From positions 434,001 through 498,000 of the forward strand of contig JBFXDX010000001.1 of the NCBI GenBank assembly GCA_050180705.1: a stretch of 64,000 nt of DNA. Direction: 5' to 3'. The DNA comes from SB25 sp050180705. GTDB taxonomy: Bacteria; Bacteroidota; Bacteroidia; Bacteroidales; Tenuifilaceae. How positions within the stretch are numbered: position 1 is the first letter of the stretch; every line of letters begins with the position of its first letter. The position numbers and the translations under genes are program-made. This document shows positions 55,212-63,540 of the stretch, piece by piece. The notes under the pieces are model-generated. The model had not been told where the DNA came from. It did not search any database and saw only the letters and a list, made by a program, of their open reading frames with translations.

Positions 55212-57260
55212 TTATCGGGTTACTCGTTTAACATCAACCCGATTATTATGAAATGCAGAACCATGTCCCATATCAGTTTCGCGACCAGCAGAAAGGACAT
55301 TCACGGGTGCACCCTGTGTTTTCCACCATCCATTTGGAATAACAACACACCCAACTCTTACCTGATAGCTAATCTCTGCTGCAATGGTAAACCGACCTCT
55401 ATCATTAAAGACTTCTACCAAATCTCCATTCTTTATACACCTAGCTTCAGCATCTTTTGGATTTATATTGATTGTTGGAGATCCACCTACCATTTTAATT
55501 ATATCTAAATTGCCGAACTGCGAATGAATCCTATTTTTTGTATTGGGGCTCATCAATAGCAATGGATAATTGTTTTCACCATCGGATATCTCCTTTGCTG
55601 GAGTATAAGACGGAAGAAAATCGACATTCCATTTCTGATTTGCCTCAACAGAGTACAATTCTATTTTACCTGATGGTGTATGAAATTTAAAATCAGAGAA
55701 TGCTATTTTCTCCAAACCTGGGGCAAGAATTGGCTCTTCTTTAAGTTTCGCCATCGATAGGGATGGAAATTGAGATAACTTCTCGTTCAAAAACTCCTCG
55801 ATATGCACATCGCCATTGGGCAAAAGAATTCCGTTAAGTTGATCATCGGAAAATCCCAATTTCTTTGCAAGTAAGAAGTAAATCTCGGTCTCGGGTTTAA
55901 CCTCCCCGGCGGGTTCAACAACCTTTTGCCTTAGTTGAACATATGGATTCCAGTACGAGCCAACAATATCGGTTTGCTCAAACATGTTCTTTGCCGGCAG
56001 AACAATGTCGGCTTCGAGTGCTGTATCGGTAAAGAATTGCTCAACAACAACACGGAAATCGAGAGCCCTAAATGCTTCTAGTACTTTGTGTGTATCTGGA
56101 TTCTGAGTTAAAGGGTTTCCCCTTTCAACCCAAATCATTTTTAGCTTAGGATTATCGGTACCTAGCATATCAACACCTAACCGAGCAGTAGATATGGATC
56201 GACGAGTTATTCCATCGGGCTTTTCGGGTGGATAGTAGCACAATGGTTCCAATACATCATCGAAAACATAGCTCTGCAAATTGGCATAATGCCAGCAAGC
56301 CCCAGGTTTACCAATATTCCCAGTTATAACCGATAACGCAAGTATAGCCCGAACTGTTTGCCCGCCATTGGTATATCGCTGCATACCATAGCCCGGGATC
56401 AATGTCATTGGTTTGATATTCCCGATATACCATGCCAGTTTTTGTATCAACTCAACCGATACGCCTGTAATTGCGCTTGCCCATTCTGAAGTACACTGTT
56501 GAACCGACTCCTTAAACTCATCGAAACCAAGTACATATTTTGATATAAAATCCCGATCGATCCAATCATTTTCAATAATAATATTAGCTATAGCCAAAGC
56601 CAAAGCAGCATCGGTAGAAGGCAAAGGTTGAAGTAGCAACTCTGCCCTTTGCGAAGAATCCGTTCTACGAGGATCTATAACAACCAACTTGGCCCCGCCA
56701 TCCAACGCTTTACCAAGGGGTACCATCTCGTGAATGTTACTCTCCGCCGAATTCTTGCCCCAAAGCACAATCAACTTGGCATTTTCGAGATCCCACGGAA
56801 CATTATGTTTATTTTCGCCAAGGGTTAACCGAGTGGCCTCTAAACCCGCAGGCCAGCATAAGTTACCATATATGGTGGTAACTCCGCCATATATTTGTCT
56901 CCAGAATCGTCCACTTATCTCATTGAGTAATCCGGACATTCCACTGGCTGCATAGAAAAGAACACTTTGACTACCGTGTTCCCGTTTTAACGAAGTTAAC
57001 TTTGATGAAATTGTGTTGAGCGCTTCATCCCAAGTAATTATTTTGAACTTACCCTCTCCAACCCTTTTATGCGGATAAAGAATTCGATCCTTCGAATTGG
57101 CACGCTCAACATAGCTTTGCCCCTTTAGACAAACGCCGTTGGGTGTTGCCAAATTGGATGATAGAGGAGAAACGCTAATAATTTTGTTACTATCGACAAT
57201 AACCTTTAAACTACATGTACTGTAGCAATTGCGAGGACATGCAGTTATATATTCTTTCAT
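55212..57260 (-). CDS. Molybdopterin oxidoreductase catalytic subunit (DmsA-like)
   Basis: A 682-residue catalytic subunit of the DMSO reductase superfamily. The 4Fe-4S site is CPRNCYSTC (Cys8, Cys12, Cys16) with Cys44. The molybdenum-ligand region reads YGNLCWPAGLEAT, with Cys135 where DmsA has Ser, pointing to the polysulfide/thiosulfate reductase or formate dehydrogenase-like branch. No Tat signal precedes the first Cys motif, so it would face the cytoplasm, or be exported only with a partner. The electron subunit gene follows after 3 bases, so they form one complex. The substrate is not known. Confidence 0.88.
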   Translation of the reverse strand: MKEYITACPRNCYSTCSLKVIVDSNKIISVSPLSSNLATPNGVCLKGQSYVERANSKDRILYPHKRVGEGKFKIITWDEALNTISSKLTSLKREHGSQSVLFYAASGMSGLLNEISGRFWRQIYGGVTTIYGNLCWPAGLEATRLTLGENKHNVPWDLENAKLIVLWGKNSAESNIHEMVPLGKALDGGAKLVVIDPRRTDSSQRAELLLQPLPSTDAALALAIANIIIENDWIDRDFISKYVLGFDEFKESVQQCTSEWASAITGVSVELIQKLAWYIGNIKPMTLIPGYGMQRYTNGGQTVRAILALSVITGNIGKPGACWHYANLQSYVFDDVLEPLCYYPPEKPDGITRRSISTARLGVDMLGTDNPKLKMIWVERGNPLTQNPDTHKVLEAFRALDFRVVVEQFFTDTALEADIVLPAKNMFEQTDIVGSYWNPYVQLRQKVVEPAGEVKPETEIYFLLAKKLGFSDDQLNGILLPNGDVHIEEFLNEKLSQFPSLSMAKLKEEPILAPGLEKIAFSDFKFHTPSGKIELYSVEANQKWNVDFLPSYTPAKEISDGENNYPLLLMSPNTKNRIHSQFGNLDIIKMVGGSPTININPKDAEARCIKNGDLVEVFNDRGRFTIAAEISYQVRVGCVVIPNGWWKTQGAPVNVLSAGRETDMGHGSAFHNNRVDVKRVTR

Positions 57261-57282
57261 GAACTATAAGTTTCCTGTAGGT

Positions 57283-59508
57283 TTACTTGGTCTCCTGCTT
57301 GTACTGCATTTCGGAAATGGCATAACCATCCTTAAAGAAGAAAACTGTACCCCATTCATGGTCGACCCTTGTATAGAATGTAATTTGGTCGTTTCGGTTA
57401 TAAACGGTACGGGTTATAATTATTCTTGGCAAACGTATAACCTCTTCGGTACGTTCACGAGTGTATCTTCTGGTAATATCATCGGGAGTTAAAAGGCGAA
57501 CAACCTGATCGGCATCTTCGCTACCTATCTTGGCACTCATTTTCTCGGCAACAAGCTTTAATCGCAAGGCAGCATCGCGTTTCTTTTTATCCTCCAGCTT
57601 AAGGTTTTGTTCAATTAATGCCTTAGCAGCCGCTTCGTCTTCGCGTTTTTTCCGTTCTACTTCCTGCTTAACCTTTTCCTCATCAATTTTACGTAACTCC
57701 TCCTGTGCTTTTGCCTCGGCAATAGCTCGCTCCTCGGCATCCTTTTTCAGCTGAGCCTCTTTTTGGATTCGAGCCTCCTCATCGGCTTTAGCTCGAGCCT
57801 CCTCGGCTAATCTTGCCTTTTCGGCTTCGTCCTTAATGCGTTGCTCCTCTTTAATTCGAGCCTCCTCGGCTGCTTTTTGCTTAGTTTCTTCGGCTAAACG
57901 AATAGCTTCGGCTTCTTGCTTTGCCTTTTCGTCGTCTAACCGTTTCTGTTCAGCAATTTGCTTTGCCTCTTCGTCTGCCTTGAGTTTTGCTTCGGCAACC
58001 GCCTTAGCCCTAGCCTCATCATCCAATCGTTTTTGCTCGGCCAATTGCTTGGCTTCCGTCTCTGCTTTAATTCTGGCCTCCTCGGCTGCCTTTAATCGAG
58101 CCTCCTCGGCTTTTTTTAGAGCCTCGTCCTTTGCCTTTGCCTCGGCAATTGCACGCTCTTCGGCTGCTTTCTTAATTTGTTCTTGCTCTTTTAACTTGGC
58201 CTCTTCCTCTGCTTTACGCTTGGCCTCTTCGGCAAGTCTTTGCTTTTCGGCTTCCTGCTTAATTTTCTCTTCCTCTAAACGCTTTTGCTCGGCAACACGT
58301 TTGGCCTCTTCTTCGGCCTTTAGTTTTGCCGCGGCTGCGGCTGCGGCTCTGGCCTCATCGTCCAATCTCTTTTGCTCGGCCAACTGTTTTGCTTCCGCTT
58401 CGGCTTTAATTCGAGCCTCTTCGGCTGCTTTTTGACGAGCCTCCTCGGCTTTCTTTAGGGCTTCCTCCTTTGCCTTTGCCTCGGCAGCGGCACGAGCCTC
58501 GGCCTCTTTTTTAATTCGTTCCTGCTCTTTTATCTTGGCTTCTTCTTCCGCCTTACGCTTGGCCTCTTCGGCAAGTCTTAACTTTTCGGCTTCCTGCTTA
58601 ATTCGTTCCTCCTCTAAACGTTTTTGCTCGGCAACACGTTTAGCCTCCTCGGCTGCTTTTAGCTTGGCTTCTTCGGCCGCCTTAGCACGAGCCTCTTCCT
58701 CTAACCTTTTCTGCTCTGCCACCCTTTTGGCCTCCTCGGCTGCCTTAAGTTTGGCCTCCTCGGCTGCCTTTAAACGGGCTTCCTCTGCCCGCTTCTGGGC
58801 TTCCTCCTTTGCCTTTGCCTCGGCTTGGGCACGGGCTAACGCCTCGGCTTTGATTCTCTCGGCTTCCTTTTGCTTTGCCTCGGCTTCAGCCTTTTTCTTG
58901 GCGTCCTCCTCGTCCTTCCGTTTTTGAGCTTCGGCTATCATTTGCTGCTTATTGGCCTCTTCGGCTTTTGCAGCCTCCTCCTTTTCCTTATTTTTGATTT
59001 CTTCGGCTAACTGCTTGGTTTCTTTCTCGATTTTCTTTTGAACCGTAGCGGTATAGTCCATATCATAATCAAAATCGTCAATATCTCCAGCATAACGAAT
59101 TTTAGCAACTGGATTGCTATATATCATAGTTTCCTTCTCGTTAGCCTGCTTAAATAGTTCCACCTCGAATTGATTTACATGCTCAATATCTTTACGGAAT
59201 GATTCGGGAACCTTTGTGTCGATAGCTATCTTCTTGGCAACATAGCCCTCTTTCTCGAAAGAGAGGACAAAATCGTTGTTATACTCCAGATTTACCTCGA
59301 AACGGCCACGATTAATAGGAACCTCCTCGACAATTTGTCCATTACGGTAAAGCACAATTTTAGATCCTGTAGTTTCGCCTTTCTTAATTATTAAACGAAC
59401 ATACACCTTTATCGCTGCCTGCGAGTATGCCTGCTCGAAAGGAAGTGCAAGTAAAATAAGTAGAAGTAAACTAAATATTAGTGATTTGATATGATTGTAC
59501 TGCCTCAT
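57283..59508 (-). CDS. Exported coiled-coil protein with 113-residue super-repeats (TolA-like)
   Basis: A 741-residue protein: signal peptide (about 1-29, ending AYSQ), a carboxypeptidase-regulatory-like beta domain (about 31-120), a long charged Ala/Glu/Lys-rich coiled coil (about 155-660) and a conserved C-terminal domain (about 665-741; DADQVVRLLTPDDITRRYTRE, FYTRVDHEWGTVFFF). The coiled coil contains two consecutive near-identical 113-residue units (Val292-Arg404 and Val405-Gln517) plus a partial third. The layout resembles TolA-type proteins that span the periplasm. It ends 22 bases upstream of the DmsA-like gene and is in the same direction, so co-transcription is possible. The function is not known. 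Confidence 0.75.
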   Translation of the reverse strand: MRQYNHIKSLIFSLLLLILLALPFEQAYSQAAIKVYVRLIIKKGETTGSKIVLYRNGQIVEEVPINRGRFEVNLEYNNDFVLSFEKEGYVAKKIAIDTKVPESFRKDIEHVNQFEVELFKQANEKETMIYSNPVAKIRYAGDIDDFDYDMDYTATVQKKIEKETKQLAEEIKNKEKEEAAKAEEANKQQMIAEAQKRKDEEDAKKKAEAEAKQKEAERIKAEALARAQAEAKAKEEAQKRAEEARLKAAEEAKLKAAEEAKRVAEQKRLEEEARAKAAEEAKLKAAEEAKRVAEQKRLEEERIKQEAEKLRLAEEAKRKAEEEAKIKEQERIKKEAEARAAAEAKAKEEALKKAEEARQKAAEEARIKAEAEAKQLAEQKRLDDEARAAAAAAAKLKAEEEAKRVAEQKRLEEEKIKQEAEKQRLAEEAKRKAEEEAKLKEQEQIKKAAEERAIAEAKAKDEALKKAEEARLKAAEEARIKAETEAKQLAEQKRLDDEARAKAVAEAKLKADEEAKQIAEQKRLDDEKAKQEAEAIRLAEETKQKAAEEARIKEEQRIKDEAEKARLAEEARAKADEEARIQKEAQLKKDAEERAIAEAKAQEELRKIDEEKVKQEVERKKREDEAAAKALIEQNLKLEDKKKRDAALRLKLVAEKMSAKIGSEDADQVVRLLTPDDITRRYTRERTEEVIRLPRIIITRTVYNRNDQITFYTRVDHEWGTVFFFKDGYAISEMQYKQETK
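57958..58635 (-). repeat. Two tandem 339-bp coding repeats
   Basis: Two consecutive 339-base units (58297-58635 and 57958-58296) encode 113-residue coiled-coil blocks. The proteins agree in nearly all positions while bases vary, so the duplication is old enough for silent change. Long open frames on the other strand here are by-products of the composition. Confidence 0.7.
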
Positions 59509-59598
59509 ACTATACTATTCAATTTTACGATTGTGATTACTCATCAAATCATCTAACAAAAAAAAGAAAAAAATTTAATATTTCTACGAAAACAAATG

Positions 59599-60633
59599 CT
59601 AATCTGTTCGACAACCATTAATAATTTCTCGTTGAAGCTTACTTTCATTATTTACCGTTTCAAAGAAATCATTGATATAACCGATTGCGTTGTACTTTGT
59701 TTTATTGTCAATATAAGTAAACGACTCGATACATCCAATTATTTCGTTCTTCTTTTCGTTAAAATGGCTAATGGCATCCAAAAATTCGTTTTCGGTTCGG
59801 CAGTACCCGTTAAAGTAACGTTGTGTTACCGATTTTATGGGCAATTGCTCGGCAGGTAAAGCGTATGGTGCATTTACAAAACCCGAGAAATCGAAATCGA
59901 ATGGGACTGGAACTGGTGGTGCGGCTATTTCTGGCTCGATAAGGGTGATATTGTGCAACGCTTTAATGGACCAATCGGTGTGACCAATCATATACTGGAA
60001 AATAGCCATTCGCGTGGCGAACTCGTGGCTGCATGCATTGGGGTGAATGTTTTTTTGCTCATCGACAATACCGCCTAACCGAACTGCCATTAGCACCGAT
60101 GGCTCAAGCAGAAAACCGTACATCGATATACTTTTATCGGAAAATTTGTCGAGTAAGGCAATTCTCACCAAGCGTACCCGGTAGCTGTACTGCGGCGAAA
60201 CAATTTCATATAACCTATAAATAAGGTACTCCTTTAGCAGCAGCTGTTCGGACTGAGATCGGTCGAAGCATTGAAGCACCAGCTTAACCTTTGATATTCC
60301 CTCGAAGGGTGTGTTGCGCACATCTTTGGGCGAAAATTTAATCCACAACGGGGGTTGGCTACAGTTATTGGGATTGCGGCGAAAAATACCCCGCGTTTTG
60401 ATTTCGACATCGAACGTTGGCCTTCCGCCCCAGATATTCCTGTACCGAAACTGTGCTTGATGATAGCAGGGCTTACCGCTATTATCGTGTCTTATCTCAT
60501 CGAAACTATAGGTTAACTCGACCTGAAGAGCTGAGGTGTCGGCAAATAGAGATGGCTCAACCTCCTGCGAGTGTACATTGGGCATTAATATAAACAGGTA
60601 AACTAAAGCTATAGCTCTACGCAGAAAATTCAT
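59599..60633 (-). CDS. Secreted protein with CotH/kinase-like motifs
   Basis: A 344-residue exported protein; the start at 60633 gives a signal peptide MNFLRRAIALVYLFILMPNVHSQ, while 60669 would add 12 charged residues. Motifs at about 225-290 include YMIGHTDWSIKALHNI and VPFDFDFSGFVNAPYA, similar in order to the HxxDxxxxN and DFD of kinase-like proteins such as CotH. This is only suggestive. Cys residues are several, in keeping with export. No partner is visible. The next gene (coiled-coil protein) follows 90 bases on. Confidence 0.55.
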   Translation of the reverse strand: MNFLRRAIALVYLFILMPNVHSQEVEPSLFADTSALQVELTYSFDEIRHDNSGKPCYHQAQFRYRNIWGGRPTFDVEIKTRGIFRRNPNNCSQPPLWIKFSPKDVRNTPFEGISKVKLVLQCFDRSQSEQLLLKEYLIYRLYEIVSPQYSYRVRLVRIALLDKFSDKSISMYGFLLEPSVLMAVRLGGIVDEQKNIHPNACSHEFATRMAIFQYMIGHTDWSIKALHNITLIEPEIAAPPVPVPFDFDFSGFVNAPYALPAEQLPIKSVTQRYFNGYCRTENEFLDAISHFNEKKNEIIGCIESFTYIDNKTKYNAIGYINDFFETVNNESKLQREIINGCRTD

Positions 60634-60757
60634 CTTCGCCTTTTTTGCAAATTTAGGCGAAATTAGCATACAGTTGTTTTTTTAATTTGATATGGGGAAG
60701 CGCTCTAGTGATGATACAAGTATTCCAATACATTATTCAATTTTACTGATGATAGCT

Positions 60758-60841
60758 ACAGCTTTACCAAGGCTTATTACAAATTTACCAGAGCAAACTA
60801 CAACTTTACCAAAGGAAGTTGCAACTTTACCAGAGCGTGAT
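60758..60841 (+). repeat. Four 21-bp tandem repeats encoding LP-type heptads
   Basis: Four units of 21 bases each (60758-60778, 60779-60799, 60800-60820, 60821-60841) share the core CAACTTTACCA. In the plus-strand reading frame from 60692 to 60889 they encode LPxxxxT/A heptads such as NLPEQTT and TLPKEVA. Whether the 65-codon frame is a real gene is unclear. Confidence 0.5.
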
Positions 60842-60912
60842 ATGAAAAGCTGGATGCTTGTTGCAACTTTCCGATGCTTTATTCTATAAAAATTGGAGCT
60901 TATTACAGATTT

Positions 60913-61655
60913 CTAGCTGTAACTTGTAAACTTCAGATTGCTAATAAGCTTGTACTGGGGACTTGTTGCGCCAAAAACAGACTTAACATAGTTTTTTACA
61001 TCGACAGAAATATCCACGATGCCGACGTTTGTTTTATAAAGCACTTCGTTTCGAGATAGGCGAGCGATGGTTAAAGGTGTTTCGGCATTAAGTACGGCCA
61101 TATTCTTAGTTTTTAAATCGTTGTAAAGGGCTGTAAGGGATTCAACCTTTAGGTCGGTTTCGTTTGGGGCGTATGCAGTGATGGACGATAAGAGCTTAAT
61201 TAGCCTGTCGAAATTATCTAAACGGCTATCGTAGCTCATCTGCGAGGATGAAATTTCGACAATTTCGTTCCCCTCGGCAGCAGCGGCACTCTTCTCGGCC
61301 TCTGTTTTTTTGCGGATGCTCTACGGCCCTGCAGCTTGCGGATAATGGTTCGTACGCTTTCGTCCTCCTGAACGGTGGTATCGGATGCTTTTATGGCGTT
61401 GTTAACCCTTGTAATTAACTTGCCAAAAGGGGAAAAAGCCGAATCGCGTGTGCTTACTGCATTTTTATAAGCAGGCTCGGCGGAATTAACAGCCGCGATA
61501 GCGGCTTTGGCCGTATCGAGGAGTGTGTTTAATGCGGCTGGTTTGAGAGCTGCCTTTGAAGGGTTAAAGTTTTCGCCAAATGCAGCTGTTTCGATGACCA
61601 GTTTTTCGAAATTTGCCACATTTTTAGCATGTCCTGTTTCTGAAGTACTTGCCAT
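60913..61655 (-). pseudogene. Conserved hypothetical gene split by a one-base frameshift in an A7 run
   Basis: Two overlapping open frames belong to one ~247-residue protein: frame one starts at 61655 (MASTSETGHAKNVANFEKLV) and runs to KLQGRRASAKK; the second continues as KKTEAEKSAAAAEGNEIVEISSSQMSYDSRLDNF and on to 60913. The switch is at 61305-61311, a run of seven A on the minus strand, reading GCA AAA AAA C. A -1 shift, or one more A, joins the frames with no stop in the second frame between. The function is unknown; the protein is helical and Ala/Lys rich, without a signal peptide. It may be a broken gene, a sequence error in a homopolymer, or programmed frameshifting. Confidence 0.7.
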
Positions 61656-61814
61656 AATTAATAGTTTAAGGATTTATACTAAAAGGCATTTGTTGATTAA
61701 ATTTCGGGAGTTCTGACGAAAAATAAAATAGTGTTGTACAATTAATTATTAACAGGTTGTTAACGAAACAGGTATGGAGAGGGGGCATGTGCAGGAAATA
61801 GTCTTGCAAGCTTA

Positions 61815-61842
61815 TTCAGGGTTAACCACTCTGAAAGGTTTT
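61815..61842 (+). repeat. 28-bp hairpin repeat, copy 1
   Basis: An exact copy of this 28-base sequence is at 63940-63967. It starts with a short hairpin, TTCAGGGT pairing with ACTCTGAA (one G-T pair) around TAACC, with a GGTTAACC core. The related AAAGAAGCACGC motif follows about 10 bases on, as in the REP-like region at 23.9 kb. Confidence 0.65.
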
Positions 61843-61912
61843 AGCGCCTGACTAAAGAAGCACGCAGTAGAATCGCACATCAACGATGAGTATTAACTTT
61901 CGCTTTTAAAAT

Positions 61913-62406
61913 TTATTGAGGAAATTTCATGTCAAAACGTCCTTCTGCAATTGTTATAGAGGAAGTACAATTTTCTATTGAGGTAATATTGTCAATGTAA
62001 TATTTATTAGCATTGAAGGAAAAGCGCCCCGATATGATTCTATTTATTGTATCATATTTTGTTATTTCTAAAATTCCTGTTGAAGAAATGGAATCATTTT
62101 GATAATAACATTTCTTCTCATAATCAATAAATGCAGCAATGCTAGTTCTATTTAAATAATACAAGCCTACTTTATTTTTAAAGCCATATATGTCAATTGA
62201 TTTTTGTTTATCACTATATCAAGATTTGGCTCTGGAAATGAAAAACCACTTGGTATCCATATCTTTTCATTTACCAAACATCCAAAAGTATTGTTTCCAG
62301 TCAGTGTTTCAGGTGGAAGTTTATCCTCATCATCCTTATCGAAACATGAGGATGCATTGATCATCAAGAAGCATAATGCAACGATTAAATAATTTAAAAT
62401 TTTCAT
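61913..62406 (-). pseudogene. Broken third copy of the tandem lipoprotein gene
   Basis: The first part (62406 to 62167) begins MKILNYLIVALCFLMINASS and stops after LTYMALKIK; the second part (up to 61913) continues in another frame with VGLYYLNRTSIAAFIDYEKK, which aligns with GIYKLNSLNCFAQF of the intact copy. About 14 codons are missing and the frame is shifted, near 62160-62200. It shares the nearly identical 138-base start with the two intact copies. Confidence 0.75.
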
Positions 62407-62440
62407 GGTTATGTATTCAATTATAAAATAGTATAAAAAT

Positions 62441-62986
62441 TTAAAGAGCATAATTTATATCAAAGCGCCCCTCTATAATGTTTATAGTTGAATCGCATGT
62501 ATTACATGCAGCAACATTAGTGATGTATTTTGATGCTCTAAAATTGAATCGTCCTGATACTATTTTATTTACAGAATCATACTTTGTTATTTCTAGTATC
62601 CCGGTTGAAGAAATCGAATCTGTTTTATAATAACAATTTTTCACATCATCATTAAACTGAGCAAAACAATTTAAACTATTAAGTTTATAAATACCCTGAT
62701 GTAATGGTTTATCTATTATTATTAAAATTGATTGATTTATGTTATCCAATGTTTTTGAAGCAATAATTTTAAATTCGTTAGAATCTATGATCGCTTCTAA
62801 ATTAGGAGTACCAAAATGGGGCTGTCCTTTGTTTAGCCAAACAATATCATTTACCAAACATCCAAAAGTATTGTTTCCAGTCTGTGTTTCAGGTGGAAGT
62901 TTATCCTCATCATCCTTATCGAAGCATGAGGATGCATTGATCATCAAGAAGCATAATGCAATGATTGAATAATTTAAAATTTTCAT
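62441..62986 (-). CDS. DUF6252-like lipoprotein, copy B
   Basis: A 181-residue lipoprotein with signal MKILNYSIIALCFLMINASSC (Cys21 after NASS) followed by an acidic stretch FDKDDEDKLPPETQTG and NNTFGCLVN, then a beta-rich domain. The C-terminal pattern EGRFDINYAL is typical of this family, found in Bacteroidota. Its ATG overlaps the stop codon of copy A by four bases (ATGA), so they are translationally coupled. The role is unknown. Confidence 0.75.
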   Translation of the reverse strand: MKILNYSIIALCFLMINASSCFDKDDEDKLPPETQTGNNTFGCLVNDIVWLNKGQPHFGTPNLEAIIDSNEFKIIASKTLDNINQSILIIIDKPLHQGIYKLNSLNCFAQFNDDVKNCYYKTDSISSTGILEITKYDSVNKIVSGRFNFRASKYITNVAACNTCDSTINIIEGRFDINYAL

Positions 62987-63540
62987 GGTTGAAGTGAATA
63001 TTTTAAATCGAAACGCCCCTCGGTAATGCTGAATAAACTATCGCAACCACAATCGCTGGCTTGAGCCTCCGTAAAATATGCTTTAAAAGAAAACAGGCCA
63101 GACACTATCATATTGATGGTATCGAATTTTGTTATAGTTAACTCCCCTACATTTTTGGAATTAGAGCCGTAATAGCAATAGGCTCCTGTTTCACACCTAG
63201 ATTCAAAGTCGGCATGGGAATTAACGTTCGAATTAAGCGTATAAACCATGCCTGAATTAATTTCAGTATCTTTCAACACAAATCCAATAGACTGTGAATT
63301 ATCTTGATTGGCTCCAACAGATAAGTAATTATAACTACTATTGACCCATGCAACTGTGCCTACAGAAGAAAACGGAACTCCTCTAGGAAGCCACACTTTC
63401 CCATTTACCAAACATCCAAAAGTATTGTTTCCAGTCTGTGTCTCAGGTGGAAGTTTATCCTCATCATCCTTATCGAAGCATGAGGATGCATTGATCATCA
63501 AGAAGCATAATGCAATGATTAAATAGTTTAAAATTTTCAT
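62983..63540 (-). CDS. DUF6252-like lipoprotein, copy A
   Basis: A 185-residue lipoprotein with the same lipobox (NASSC, Cys21) and FDKDDEDKLPPET stretch as copy B. The remainder (LPRGVPFSSVGTVAWVN, GELTITKFDTINMIVSGLFSF, SITEGRFDLKYS) is a beta-sheet-rich domain; it carries a Cys-Gly-Cys (ASDCGCDS) motif near the end. First in the row and coupled to copy B. No promoter was recognised. Confidence 0.75.
   Translation of the reverse strand: MKILNYLIIALCFLMINASSCFDKDDEDKLPPETQTGNNTFGCLVNGKVWLPRGVPFSSVGTVAWVNSSYNYLSVGANQDNSQSIGFVLKDTEINSGMVYTLNSNVNSHADFESRCETGAYCYYGSNSKNVGELTITKFDTINMIVSGLFSFKAYFTEAQASDCGCDSLFSITEGRFDLKYSLQP

Larger units (their letters stand above)
62269..63540 (-). repeat. Three near-identical 138-bp blocks at lipoprotein gene starts
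   Basis: The first 46 codons of the three paralogues (62269-62406, 62849-62986, 63403-63540) differ at only a few positions and have no insertion or deletion. The remaining coding parts are much less alike. The upstream 30 bases of copies 1 and 3 are also identical (starting 62407 and 63541). Confidence 0.75.

Noticed and set aside
57836..58927. Long plus-strand open frames (about 130-199 codons) rich in Ser and Ala, antisense to the coiled-coil gene
   Set aside because: They are a by-product of the GCN/GAR codon-rich repeat on the other strand: low complexity, no family match, no promoter.
60692..60889. 65-codon frame as a confident gene
   Set aside because: Made largely of the 21-bp repeats, with no ribosome site or promoter; reported as a repeat and finding only.
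61236..61655. Treating the two halves of the A7-run gene as two separate genes
   Set aside because: The second frame is open and family-like upstream of its first Met, which only makes sense as one interrupted protein.
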